DNA of 64,000 nucleotides from Proteles cristata cristata (taxonomy: Eukaryota > Chordata > Mammalia > Carnivora > Hyaenidae). Positions 12,520 to 22,992 of this stretch are shown here, one piece after another (position 1 is the stretch's first letter; each line of letters opens with the position of its first letter). The notes below the pieces were generated by a model, which saw nothing but the letters and a program-made list of their open reading frames with translations, was not told where the DNA came from and did no database searches. The translations under genes were made by a program, and so were the position numbers. The DNA lies in NCBI GenBank assembly GCA_017311185.1, contig JAESUZ010002392.1, positions 434,001 to 498,000 of the forward strand, in the 5' to 3' direction.

Positions 12520-13353
12520 GTTTTAAATTCTTATAATCTCAAAGAAATAGGATCTCTTGTGTATGTTTCATAACCTGGTTAGGAAGGTAACAATATGAAA
12601 TTGTTATAGGATGTACACGTTATTTTCTGTAAAGAGTCCAATTGATTTCATAAAAGACTTTTTGAGACATATTAAAACCTCAAAAAAACCTGATTTCCTC
12701 TAATTTTTAAATCTCTTACTAGTTTTAAAAGAGTTGTGCCCCCCACCGCCCACTGCTTCCCTTATCTTCAGGTTGGCATTAGAAGGAATTATTGGTCAGA
12801 ATTCATAAGTACTCTAAAGAAGAAATTAAACCACCCAAGGCAAATGAACTATGAAAAAAACATTTCTGTGAGATTATTAAGAAAGGCAGTGTTTTTATTA
12901 TTTCTTTTAAAAATAAAACAGATTAGTTTTTAAGTAGAGTACAGTATATATCAGGCACTTAATGTGAAAAATGAACTGTTACCAAAATCCTGAAGCATTC
13001 ACAGGGGTGGCCTTAATAACAGATGTATTAAGTGAAGAAAGAATTAATATATGATACAGACTTGGGTGAAAACAATATGGAAGTTTTAAGACACGTGTAC
13101 CCCATAGTTCTCTCCACCCAAAGTCGACTCTTATTTAAGCCTTTTTTTCAAATGCACATTCTGTTTGCTTAAATTACATCTGCTACTAGCTTTGAACACT
13201 TCCTGCAACGTATGTGCAGCTTGGCAGAGTCTGATATGAAGAGGAAAGCACAGAATAGTTTGTCTCATTAAATAATGAGAGAAAATCTTTACAGTTCATA
13301 GCCTGTGGGTGCTCACTGGTGCTGCTGGGAAGGAGGCTTATAATTATTTTCTT

Positions 13354-13584
13354 TTCTTTTTTTTTTTTAATGTTTATTTCTGAGAGAGAGAGAGAGAGAA
13401 AGAAACAGAAACGTGAGCAGGGGAGGGTCAGAGAGAGAGAGGGAGACACAGACTCTGAAGCAGGCTCCAGGCTCTGAGCTAGCTGTCAGCACAGAGCCCG
13501 ATGTGGGGCTCGAACCCACGAACCACGAGATCATGACCTGAGCTGAAGTCCGAGGCTTAACCGACTGAGCCACCCAGGCGCCCC
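13354..13584 (-). repeat. CAN-SINE, SINEC_Fc-like
   Basis: Reverse SINE with a perfect target repeat tataattattttctt (13339-13353 and 13585-13599). It has the Fc body (gagctagctgtcagcacagagcccga) and a pure (GA)n tail region. It is probably a fairly recent insertion, although it lacks the five young-group markers. Confidence 0.94.
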
Positions 13585-14154
13585 TATAATTATTTTCTTA
13601 AAAGTCCTCCTTAGATTAGCCCTCATGCTCAGATAGGAGGTTTTGATGTATTCCACTTCCCTGTCATGTTTGTCGTAATCGTTGAGCTCTGCTGTACAGT
13701 GTGGGGTTTGTTTGCTTGCTTACTTTAAAGCCATTTGTCTCTTCACTGAGCTTAGTAGGTTTCTTTGCTGCAAAGAGCATCTACTGCATCTTGTCTCTGT
13801 TTCTTACTTGATGTGTTTGTGCAAGTCATCTTTGATCTAAGCCAGTTCTTAGTTACAAAGTAATATTGGCATAAGTTTCAAATAGTAAAATAGAATGCAG
13901 TGTTTTAGAAGTTTGATTACATATTTGTGTTAACTGTGGACTTTGACATTTAAAAACCTTTGAAGGTAGTTTTATCACTTAAAATCTTACTGGTATTGCT
14001 AAATTATTGATTGATTTAGTGGTCAACAAACAAACCTGCCTGAGCTGTATTTTCTCGAAACCTAGACATTGAGTATTTCTGTTCTGTTTGTGTGTTATGC
14101 TTTGTTGGCTCAGAAATAATTAACACTTTATGAATAAAAAGAGATGAAATTCTG

Positions 14155-14345
14155 TAATTGGGTGGTTGCCAGGGCTTTGGAGTCACTGAGTCTGAAGTCA
14201 GATTGAGTCCTGCCACTTTACAAGCTGTGTCAAACAGTTTGTCTAAGACAGTTTCAGTAATGGTGATGAGCCTGTTACAGTGTCTGTGAGGAATATGGTC
14301 AGATAACATTTGTGGACGGGAACTCTGACAATAATAAATGCTCAT
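14155..14345 (+). repeat. MIR fragment
   Basis: The stretch gctttggagtcactgagtct, ttgagtcctgccactttaca agctgtgt matches the 5' half of MIR. The 3' half is diverged. Confidence 0.55.
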
Positions 14346-17003
14346 TGAGTGGTAGTTTCTCTCCTGGTGTTTAGGTCTGCCCTTCCCCCAGGCTATATAT
14401 ATGTGGATATTTTAAATATAATTTTATCGTATATTTTAAAATAATTTGGATTTTTTGATATAGTACTGAGTCACTAAATGAGACAGTATGTCCATTAAGT
14501 TGTCTCAAATATCTGAAATTTAAATTAGGTTATTTTGTCTTTTCAAAGTTAACTAATAAGACATCTATAAAACACTTTTTTTCCTTAACCTGACAGGCAT
14601 TATCTCGAGTTTGAAACTATGCTATAGCTTTAACTTTCTGCTTTCAGCTCATCCCAGCCAACTGCTTGTTTTTCACTGAGAAATGATCTTTTAGTGGGGT
14701 TCACTTCAGATAATAAAATAAAAAAAGATGATTTTAAAGACAAGGGTGAGGAATTGAAGGAGAAAGAATGCTGGCTACTTATTCTACTGAAATAAGCTTT
14801 TAATCCATTCGTTGTCCTTCTCCGTGATCTTCAAGAGACTTGTTTGTTGTTTGCCAGTGTAACTCCAGATATAGCATTTAAATATAAAACAACGTATTAT
14901 TTTCAGTGTTTTCATATTTGGAGATAAAAACAAGAGAAAGCCTAACAAATGCGGTGGATTTTTGAAAGGAATCGTTATTGGGCAGACTGCCTCAGTTAAG
15001 ACAGTTTTAGCTGTAGGCAATTTAAAATTGACTGTTTTGCAAAGAGGATATCTGGAAAAAGTGAATATGAATATCCTGGTGCCAAACTTTGAACAGTTAT
15101 TCAGTGTTGTAAACCAGGCTCTCCTTTGCTTGGGAGAGGCTTAACCAATTAAGACAATTGTAAAGGTTGAAGAAATTTATAAAACTTCGGCTCATTTTTA
15201 TAATCCTTCCAAATTTTGTAGCACCACCTCAACTGCCTGTTAAGTATAGCTTTTGTATTAGTAATAGGAGTTGGTGTAGTAGTAACTATCAGTTTATTTT
15301 TGAAATCCATTTGCTGTGCCCTGTATCTCAATCCTTTGAGTGTTTGCTCTTTAAGCTAAGAATGCTTAAAAAGTTCTTTCCTAAACTTCTCACCCTACAG
15401 TTCTCAGCCCTTCTGTTGGATACTACCATCATTTAAAAATAGTCCCCCCTCCAAAATAGCTTTCCTCTTGCTATTCATCTTTGGGAACTACCCTAGGAAT
15501 ATTTGGTTATTAACTCAGAAGTAAATATCATTGGTTGAAATTGCTGCTTGGGTTTCTTTCTGTTAAATATGAGAATTTTAGAACAAAAGTGAAAGCCTGC
15601 CTAACCCTGGACCAATTCTACAAAGATGCCTTTAAATGCTTGTTTCTTATTTCATTGACCTGCATTAACTCAGCAGTAAGGAGTTTGTGGTATTGAGGAG
15701 CCTTCTTTTTTTTTTTTTTTTTTCCTTTTCCTTCTCAGTTTTCTTTTTGTGCTGTTGTTGTTGTGATCCTTTTTGTTCTGAAGTGTGAAGCACTCCTTAA
15801 ATAAGAGTGAACTTTATCTCTGCCTGGGCACATCTTTTGTGCTGTCCTGTTAAAACGCCAGCCCAGTAAAGTGAGTCCAGCTGGGCATAAGAAGACAACG
15901 TAGTTCTGTCTCCCACTCACCCAGAGCTTGTGGGCTAGGATAAGGCATCATCATAGCCACTTCCAGAAAGCATGAGCTTCCTCCCCTTCCCTGTTACCTT
16001 TGTTCTTGTGGCTAAATTGGGTCTCTTGTGTGTGTCTTAAGCACCCACCCCAGTATAACTCCCTAGAGAAACTAACTGAGCCACAAAAGTAATGACGACA
16101 TTCACCTGGGAGATTAGAATCTGCCATGACCGTTCCTTATTTCCTGTGTAAAATTTACTGGCATGTCACCATTTCATGATTTTTTCCTTGTGTCTTCCAT
16201 AGACCAGAGGGGTGAAAGGTGTGAGCTGGTGAGGGAGCTCAGATAGTTGAGTGGTAGTAGCTGCCAGGAGCATGGTTTTGAGACCATTTAAAGGACGGTC
16301 TGCTCGGATTCCTTATCCCTACTTAAGTTTACCAGGATACTTCTGTAGGGTTTGGTTTTGTACTTTTTGAAAATGTGGGTTGGAGGAAGAGGAAAGGAAA
16401 CACTTTGTGGGTCAAGGTAGATAAGAGTCACACATCTGTGTCAACGTTAGACAGAGGACACAGTCCTAAAAGTCTGCAAAGAAAGCAATTCGCTTGGCTG
16501 GCTGTGAGTTTTTTCTTGTTCCTCAGCTTGTATATAATAGAAAAAATATCACATAAAAATTCTTTCTGTTGAATTAAATGTACCTCTTTGAACCATGTGC
16601 CAGAGGCTCATGTGAAGTAGTCCTGGTGAGGACTGGGCCTCAATGTACCTAACTTTATATGGAAGCTCCTGCTGCACCTCGTGCCCATCTTTTCAAAGAT
16701 CCCTTGCAGCCCTTTTCGATCCTTTCTTTCTAATATCCAGGAGGACATTCTTTAAGTTGCGTTTTTAATTTTTAAAGTTGGGGTAGTGAGTCCAAACCAA
16801 AATAGGGAATATCCAGAAGTTTTACACGGAATAGGCCCAGAATAGATTTCTTCTGTAATAGTGAAATTCTAGTGCCTTGTATATTTTCAAAAGCAATTTT
16901 ATCAACTTAACCTGTCTTGTTTGTACCCCTTAAAATTTAATATTTATTTGCCATCTTTAGGTCATACGAAAATGCTTATGACTTTAAAAATAAGTTTTTA
17001 TTA

Positions 17004-17232
17004 GGGGCGCCAGGATGGCTCAGTCGGTTAAGAATACAGCTCTCCATTTTGGCCTAGGTAATGATCTCAGGGTTTGTGAATTTGAGTCCCACATCGGGCT
17101 CCGCACTGATAGTGTGAAGCCTCCCTGTGATTATTTCTCCCTTTCTCTCTGTCCCTTCAGTGTGTGTGTGCTCTTTCTCCATCCTCTCCATATTGCTCTT
17201 CTCCATATTCGTCAAAATAAATGCTTTAAAAA
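17004..17232 (+). repeat. CAN-SINE, diverged
   Basis: Forward SINE with head ggggcgccaggatggctcag and an unusual middle (aagaatacagctctccattt). The tail ends aaaataaatgctttaaa. The direct repeat aagtttttatta (about 16992-17003 and 17233-17244) sets the borders. Confidence 0.88.
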
Positions 17233-18108
17233 AAGTTTTTATTAGAGCTTTGTAAAACCTTGTGTGTCATGATTTTCCAAGCCATAGAATGGAAAAATGG
17301 AAGTAGTCTCCTAATCGCCAACCCCCCACGTCCCTTGCCCCAAGTTCTACCAGCATAGAAGGTCTCTTCACTTCTTGGTTCTCAGAATTAAATACATTCA
17401 AGCAGTGTTAACTCCAGAGGGCTACACGCCTCATATTCCTCAGTCTCTTCCTAGCAAAGAGTAACACTTCATTTTCATTTTTGTCCAAGGGACTTAAAGT
17501 AGGTACGATTCTGGATGAAGAAGGAATTTAGAGGTTTGCTACAGTTCATAGAGGGTTTTGAAAAATTTTTTTGTTTTTAGTTTTTTTTTTTTAAATCTCC
17601 TGCATCCTGAAAATGCTATTATAAAAGCTTTTGTGTTCAGTCTATTTGGGGAGAGACTTAGTAAGATTACTGACTGTTTTTCAGAGTAATTCATGTTTAA
17701 GTATTAATGTTTGCTGGAGGCTATGCTTTAGTCTATAGAAAATTGTAACTTACAATTAGCATAGCCAGTGAACAGTGTGGAGTCACAACATTTTCGCTGT
17801 GATGGGCTCTTAGATCTTTCTGGAGATGGGAAAGCTAAGCATCAGAAAGCAGCCATTACCTGGACAGCAGGATCCCCCATGGGAAAAATCTAAGCATTGG
17901 TTTGAGAACCTAGATCTCAATATTCCAGGTCTTTTCTTTTTTTCTACTGTTGCAATTGAATCTAATTTCTGCTTATGTTATAGCTAAATTGTACATTGAC
18001 ACATATTTTGTAAGTACTGATTTAAAGAAATGCTATACAGTCATGTTTGTAATGTCAATTGCTTGGTAATCTCTCCCCATCTTCTCCTCCTCCCCCGCCC
18101 CCCACTTT

Positions 18109-18180
18109 TAAAATTTTTTTTCATGTTTGTTTAATTTTTTTTGAGAGACAGAGACAGAGACAGAACACAAGTGGAGGAGG

Positions 18181-18218
<38 letters not shown>

Positions 18219-18346
18219 ATCTGAAGCAGGCTCCAGGCTCTGAGCTGTTAGCACAGAATGTGACATGGGGCTTGAACCCACGAACCATGAGATCATGACC
18301 TGAGCCGAAGTCAGACGCTTAACCTACTGAGCCACCCAGGCTCCCC
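18109..18346 (-). repeat. CAN-SINE with long (GA)n
   Basis: Reverse SINE with a (GA)n expansion near 18185-18213 and end gagccacccaggctcccc. It is the last SINE before exon 3, about 1.5 kb upstream of it. Confidence 0.88.
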
Positions 18347-19302
18347 CTCCTTTTCCTTTTTAAATGAATAGTAAATTTGGTCTGGCTCCTATTTTATTTG
18401 TGATATTAGAACTTTTCATAAGTTAACTTTGATTAAATTTCATTTGCCAAGTTGGTGATTTTATTTTAATTATAAAGAGGGAATTTTAAAGCACAAGGAG
18501 ACCATAGCAGTGATTCTATACCATATTTATGTGGTTGATATGAATCTGTTAAACTAGCTGGGAAGGAGGTCTGTCCTGTGCCAGAGAAACAAAAATTTAA
18601 GGTTAATGATAATTGACACAAGATCGTCATACTAATTTTATACTGCTTCTTGAGGCCATCATATTGTATATAAAAAGAAAAACTAAGAAACATAATTCTT
18701 GAATGATTAAAAAGTTAACTGGCATATTTTATCAGGAGAAATAGAACTTCCCTTGGAATTAAGCAGATTTGTAATGTTGAAAAGTAAGATTGTGCCCATC
18801 TGAGAAAGGTTCTTTTGTACTTTATGACCCTGAATCCTGTTTGCTTTATAGAACCATAGTGCTATAACCAAGGAAATGACAAACATACAACTTTACTTTT
18901 CCTAAAACCTGATTAAGAGTTTTACAAATGAAGTGAGTAGATTCAGAGTTAAGCAAATATATTCATTCCACATAGTTGTGCATTCATTATAATAGAAATA
19001 GCTTGGATAGTAGGTTGACTATAAAATTCTCTCCTGTATTACATATTTGCTACTCATTATTGGGCTATATTGATTTTAAAGATTTTAATCTTTTATTTAT
19101 TATATTCTCAGTTTGCACCTATTTTTCTAGTAATACTGCTTTAAGTTGATAATACACATTATACTCATTAACGTGAAGGGAGTAAAAGTCAACCTTTTCA
19201 TTCTGTACATGATGATTAACATATAACTAATGAAAAATTAATATCTATTAGTTAACACAAAAGAGCACACAAGAAAAGAGTTCTTTTTAAAATTTAGCAT
19301 AT

Positions 19303-19318
19303 GCAGCAGGGGGCACCA
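19303..19318 (+). promoter_or_regulatory. candidate CTCF site
   Basis: The sequence gcagcagggggcacca fits the CTCF core motif (CCASYAGRKGGC) except at its first base. It lies in AT-rich intron about 540 bases before exon 3 and outside any recognised repeat. Binding is inferred from sequence only. Confidence 0.4.
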
Positions 19319-19859
19319 AATGAAGGCAAAAATGAATTCTTCTATTTTAAATCAGCTACAGCTTGTATTCTGTTCATATTTAAATAATGTGGTAGTTAAT
19401 TGTTTCCCTTTCATTTTCTTGATGATTTTAACTTCTCAGTTCTAAAACCTGTGTTGAAGAAGACATTGATAACTATTCTCACTTATTAATTCAAATTTCT
19501 TAAAACCAGCGAGTTTAGCAATTACACATATTTTTTCTTAAACATTGACTATTTTTAAGAGTTTTGAGAAGGGAGTGGAAACCACATTTAATAAATTCAG
19601 TTTTAGAATGAGGCATTATTATTGTGTTTTTGGTAACTTTTCTACAACATGTTATTTCATCAATGAAGAAAGAAATTGGTGATTTGAAATCATTTGAAAG
19701 CTTAAATTCATTTTCTTTATATGTGAACTGAATTAATTTTAAATCTGGAAACCTGTTCCCTGTAGCTGATAGATTGTTGTGTAAAAACTCATTTCCAAAA
19801 AGGCTTGTTTTTAACATTTGTGGCATCATTAAATAGATTTTCTCCCCCCCATCATCTAG

Positions 19860-20027
19860 TGCAATATCAGATGGAAATGATGCGCAGCCTTCGCCACGTC
19901 AACATCGATCATCTCCACGTGGGCTGGTACCAGTCCACGTACTATGGCTCGTTCGTCACCCGTGCACTCCTGGATTCGCAGTTCAGTTACCAGCATGCCA
20001 TTGAAGAATCTGTCGTTCTCATTTACG
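19860..20027 (+). CDS. EIF3H: EIF3H coding exon 3 (MPN domain, residues ~97-153)
   Basis: The exon encodes the middle of the MPN domain of eIF3 subunit h, a structural subunit of the complex that brings the 40S ribosome to mRNA. It starts after the acceptor ...atcatctag and ends at the donor gttagt. It enters at the second base of a Val codon and leaves after the first base of an Asp codon that exon 4 completes. The peptide includes [15 protein letters not shown] and then [15 protein letters not shown]. In catalytic MPN+ (JAMM) proteases the matching stretch is GWYHSHP; here the metal-binding His residues are Gln and Thr, so this is an MPN- scaffold domain, as known for eIF3h. The exon holds 12 CpG dinucleotides in 168 bp, against AT-rich, CpG-poor introns. 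The exon number is inferred from the human gene; the identity is recognised with high certainty. Confidence 0.97.
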
Positions 20028-21546
20028 GTTAGTGGGAGTTTCCTTTATTATTCTTTTCTTCCCTTAATGTTATTACTACTATTTTTGCTTTCTGTCTTTT
20101 TGCCTCTAAGAGCAGCCTGGCAGGCCTTCTCAAGTAAATACCAACCCTGTTTCTGCAGCAGCCTCAGCAGCAGCTAAGTCTAGACAGGGTTTCCTTCTTT
20201 CTGTTTATTTTTCTTGCTATCAGAGCCCTGATGTGTACATTTTGGAATGCTGGAGTAGCTGCTTCATTTTTATTCCTCCATCTCCCCTCCCTCATTTGAA
20301 GGGGCTGGTGGAACTAGACCAGATGTCTAACAAACCCCAATTGCTGGAGTGTCTGGCTCTGTACGTGACTGACCAATCATAACACAGCGTGCCAAGTTTT
20401 TTTTTTTTATACCTCTGACAGCAGCGTACAAAACCTGGACTGTTTCTTAGCACAAAGATTTTTTTCTTTTCGGCCTATTTAATGGTGTTTCCTCAAGCTC
20501 TCCAGACCAGATGTTCTGTGCTGTATCAGAACTGTAGGCAATTTAACAGCTTTATAGCCTTCCCCCTCCCCAAACACTCACAGTTTGCCATATCTGGCAG
20601 ACTTGCATATAGTTTCCAGCTGAGAAGTAAATGTAACGTCCTGAGTATCTGTCAGAAAAAATACTAATGAATACGATCAATCTTATGAGCTGCCCCAAAA
20701 TTGTTTCAGTATGTTAACAATTGGATTACAGTAAAGAACAAGTTGTTAAAGTGTACTTATATTGGCTGGAAACATTGCATCATCAGACCTTGATGAATTT
20801 TCCACTTGTTTCAATCTATTTTGGTTTTCATTTTATCACCTATTGCTAAAAGTTTCACTGTGTTAAGTTTCAGACAACATGAATATTAACACAGGTTTTA
20901 GGCGAATATTAGCATGCCGGAGCCGTTATCATGCAGCAAGTGCTAAGCTCCCTTACTCAGGGAGTGTTTAAGCAGCTAGTTTTTGACAAAATTAGTTTCT
21001 CTGAAACTAAAAAGATAACTTTTGTGATAGTACATTTTAGTCGTTTTGTTTTTAGAATCTGTTTTACTAAATTTGGGCAGTGATTCTTAGGATGGATACA
21101 TTTTGTTTGCAGGGTTATTTAAATTAGTTGACCAAAATGCACAAGTGCATGCAGCATATTTTCATATTTAATATCATTAATATTTTTCTTGCCATACAGG
21201 ATGTATATAAGGTGTGTAGAACATAGAACCTGTTTAATTTTCATCAAGATTACTGGTTCAGGCTGAGGAATAGATATGAGAATAGCTGCATTTTGAATCC
21301 TTTATTTTTACTTTAGGGAGGCAGTTCCTCTACCAATTACAAGTAGGATGGTAGGGTTCCTACATTTTCACTTAACTATCTGCTGCACTGGTTTGAATCT
21401 GCTTCAAATTGTGTTCTGATCATTTGTTTTGGCCTTCACTTTACAAAGATTGTAGGATAAGTGACAGTGTGCCTGGAACCAGTGTCATTCAGGCACTGGT
21501 AGTAACAAAATTTCTAGTAAATTTCTTTCTCTTTTCCTTATTTGAG
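20028..21546 (+). other. EIF3H: EIF3H intron 3
   Basis: A 1.5 kb intron between exons 3 and 4 with GT-AG ends (gttagt ... ttgag). No SINE or other recognisable interspersed repeat is visible. The part at about 20180-21250 looks like unique sequence and is a candidate for conservation, but no motif stands out strongly. Confidence 0.9.
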
Positions 21547-21646
21547 ATCCCATAAAAACTGCCCAAGGGTCTCTCTCGCTGAAAGCATACCGACTGACTC
21601 CTAAACTGATGGAAGTTTGTAAAGAGAAGGATTTTTCTCCTGAAGC
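21547..21646 (+). CDS. EIF3H: EIF3H coding exon 4 (residues ~153-186)
   Basis: The acceptor is tatttgag and the donor gtaagt. The first two bases (AT) complete the Asp codon opened by exon 3. The peptide then reads [20 protein letters not shown] and continues through [13 protein letters not shown]. It matches the end of the eIF3h MPN domain, where the substrate-groove strands of active MPN proteins would lie. The last codon (Ala, GC|A) is split with exon 5. The length of 100 bp and both phases fit the neighbouring exons without any frameshift or stop. Confidence 0.97.
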
Positions 21647-22842
21647 GTAAGTGTTTGGGAGCCTGTGAGGCGTATGGTAAAGCATTGGCTGTTTTTCTTT
21701 TCAGGTTTTAGTTTGCCACATGTATTGAATCCATGGTGGTGGTGGTGTGGTAATGCTTCTGCCATGTGGACGGTAGACATCTTTTGCATGGCCGAGTGCC
21801 ACTTGATCTCTCCCTTTCCATGTTTAAACTGTTCTTTATGAATGTCTCGTCTGTTGTTCTCACTATGGGTGAATTCAGTTGGAGTGGGAATTAATTAGCT
21901 ACTGGATTTGAGAAAATAAATGATTAAATAAAGGGAAGTTGGACGAGTGACCGGTGGCTGTCAGAGCGGGAGCTCTGTGTCAGGAGGACTGTGAGATGTA
22001 GGTCTTACTTTCTGAACTCCTGTTTGGTGGGGGTGGGGGTGGGAAAGATACAGTTTAAGGTGTCAGTAAGGAATGTGGGATTTTGGAAATTCTATGGTCG
22101 ATGGTATGAACAGAATTAATTGGTAAAGCTGTTTTATGATCTTACATAATGGCATTGGAATATTTACATTAAAATTTTTAAAAATTCAGAATTCTTTTAT
22201 TTCCTGTTAATTATGGGAATTTTGATTTCTTATTAAAGTGAGTAGTTTTGACTTCATTTAGGACAGGCAGTTTTTTGCTAGTTTCCTAATAGCTTCTAAA
22301 GAAATTAAGGCAAAAAATGTTAAAAAGCTAACTCATGAATAATTCTTGGGAGTGGAGGTGGTGGTTATAACTAAATTACGAGAAATGGCATTTTTGCTGT
22401 GTTCTGAACCATTGTATATGGGGTCTGCTAGTTGTTAATTTTGTTCAGTAGGCTTTTAAAATGAACTTTCCAACAACTAGAGTATTTCCCTTTACTAGAT
22501 ATTTTAAATGTTTTAGATACAGATTATATAACTTAACTTCCCATGGCATTTACATTTTAGTATCAATGAAATTTTGAAGATACCTGATTACAGAGAAAGA
22601 ATAGTTCATTTTGCCAGAAACTTGTTTTCTGGGTTTTAAAGCTCAAACTTGGATCATTTTCAGTGTTATTCAAATCATTTGACTTATGCTGGACTCTGTA
22701 AAACTCGTTTCTCTCCCTTTTTAAGAGTGGTAATGAAACCGAGATCCTGGAGAGGGCCTGTAATTAGAGAAAATGTATGAAAGAGTCAATTTAACACTTA
22801 CTTCTGACCACCAGACTAAAGTATTTTTAACATGCTTCACAG
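21647..22842 (+). other. EIF3H: EIF3H intron 4
   Basis: A 1.2 kb intron between exons 4 and 5, with donor gtaagt and acceptor cttcacag. It has no recognisable SINE. A G-rich tract at 22026-22043 (runs of 2, 5, 5 and 3 G) is the only unusual composition. Confidence 0.9.
22026..22043 (+). other. G-rich tract, weak quadruplex candidate
   Basis: The run ggtgggggtgggggtggg holds G tracts of 2, 5, 5 and 3. With single-base loops it could form a two-layer quadruplex in DNA or intron RNA. Confidence 0.35.
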
Positions 22843-22992
22843 ATTGAAAAAAGGAAATATCACCTTTGAGCACATGTTTGAAGAAGTGCCGATTGTAATT
22901 AAAAATTCACATCTGATCAACGTCCTAATGTGGGAGCTTGAGAAGAAGTCAGCTGTAGCAGATAAACATGAATTGCTCAGTCTTGCTAGCAG
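22843..22992 (+). CDS. EIF3H: EIF3H coding exon 5 (residues ~186-236)
   Basis: The exon is bounded by the acceptor gcttcacag and the consensus donor gtaagt. The acceptor's pyrimidine tract is short and purine-interrupted, so it looks weak. The peptide contains [20 protein letters not shown], then a helical stretch with [20 protein letters not shown]. This is the region after the MPN core that packs against other eIF3 subunits (family knowledge). From memory, the human protein has Ala and Tyr where this one has Gly (KKGN) and His (FEHM); an alignment should confirm that. The final Ser codon is split AG|C with exon 6. Confidence 0.97.

Larger units (their letters stand above)
1..19859 (+). other. 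EIF3H: EIF3H intron 2 (3' part)
   Basis: No coding exon was recognised before 19860. The reading frame of exon 3 needs one base from an upstream exon, and the residues before V97 belong to exons 1-2, for which I saw no match here, so this is the end of a long intron. It contains SINEs, two MaLR LTRs, MIR and L2 fragments and a (GT)n repeat, listed separately. The stretches at about 4410-6750, 7210-9900, 10900-13350 and 14350-17000 hold no clear repeat or gene that I can support, only AT-rich intronic DNA with weak old fragments. Confidence 0.85.

Noticed and set aside
19805..20032. Upstream ATG giving a 75-codon ORF through exon 3
   Set aside because: The bases before 19860 are the polypyrimidine tract and acceptor of intron 2. 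The frame stays open by chance; the true reading enters by splicing.
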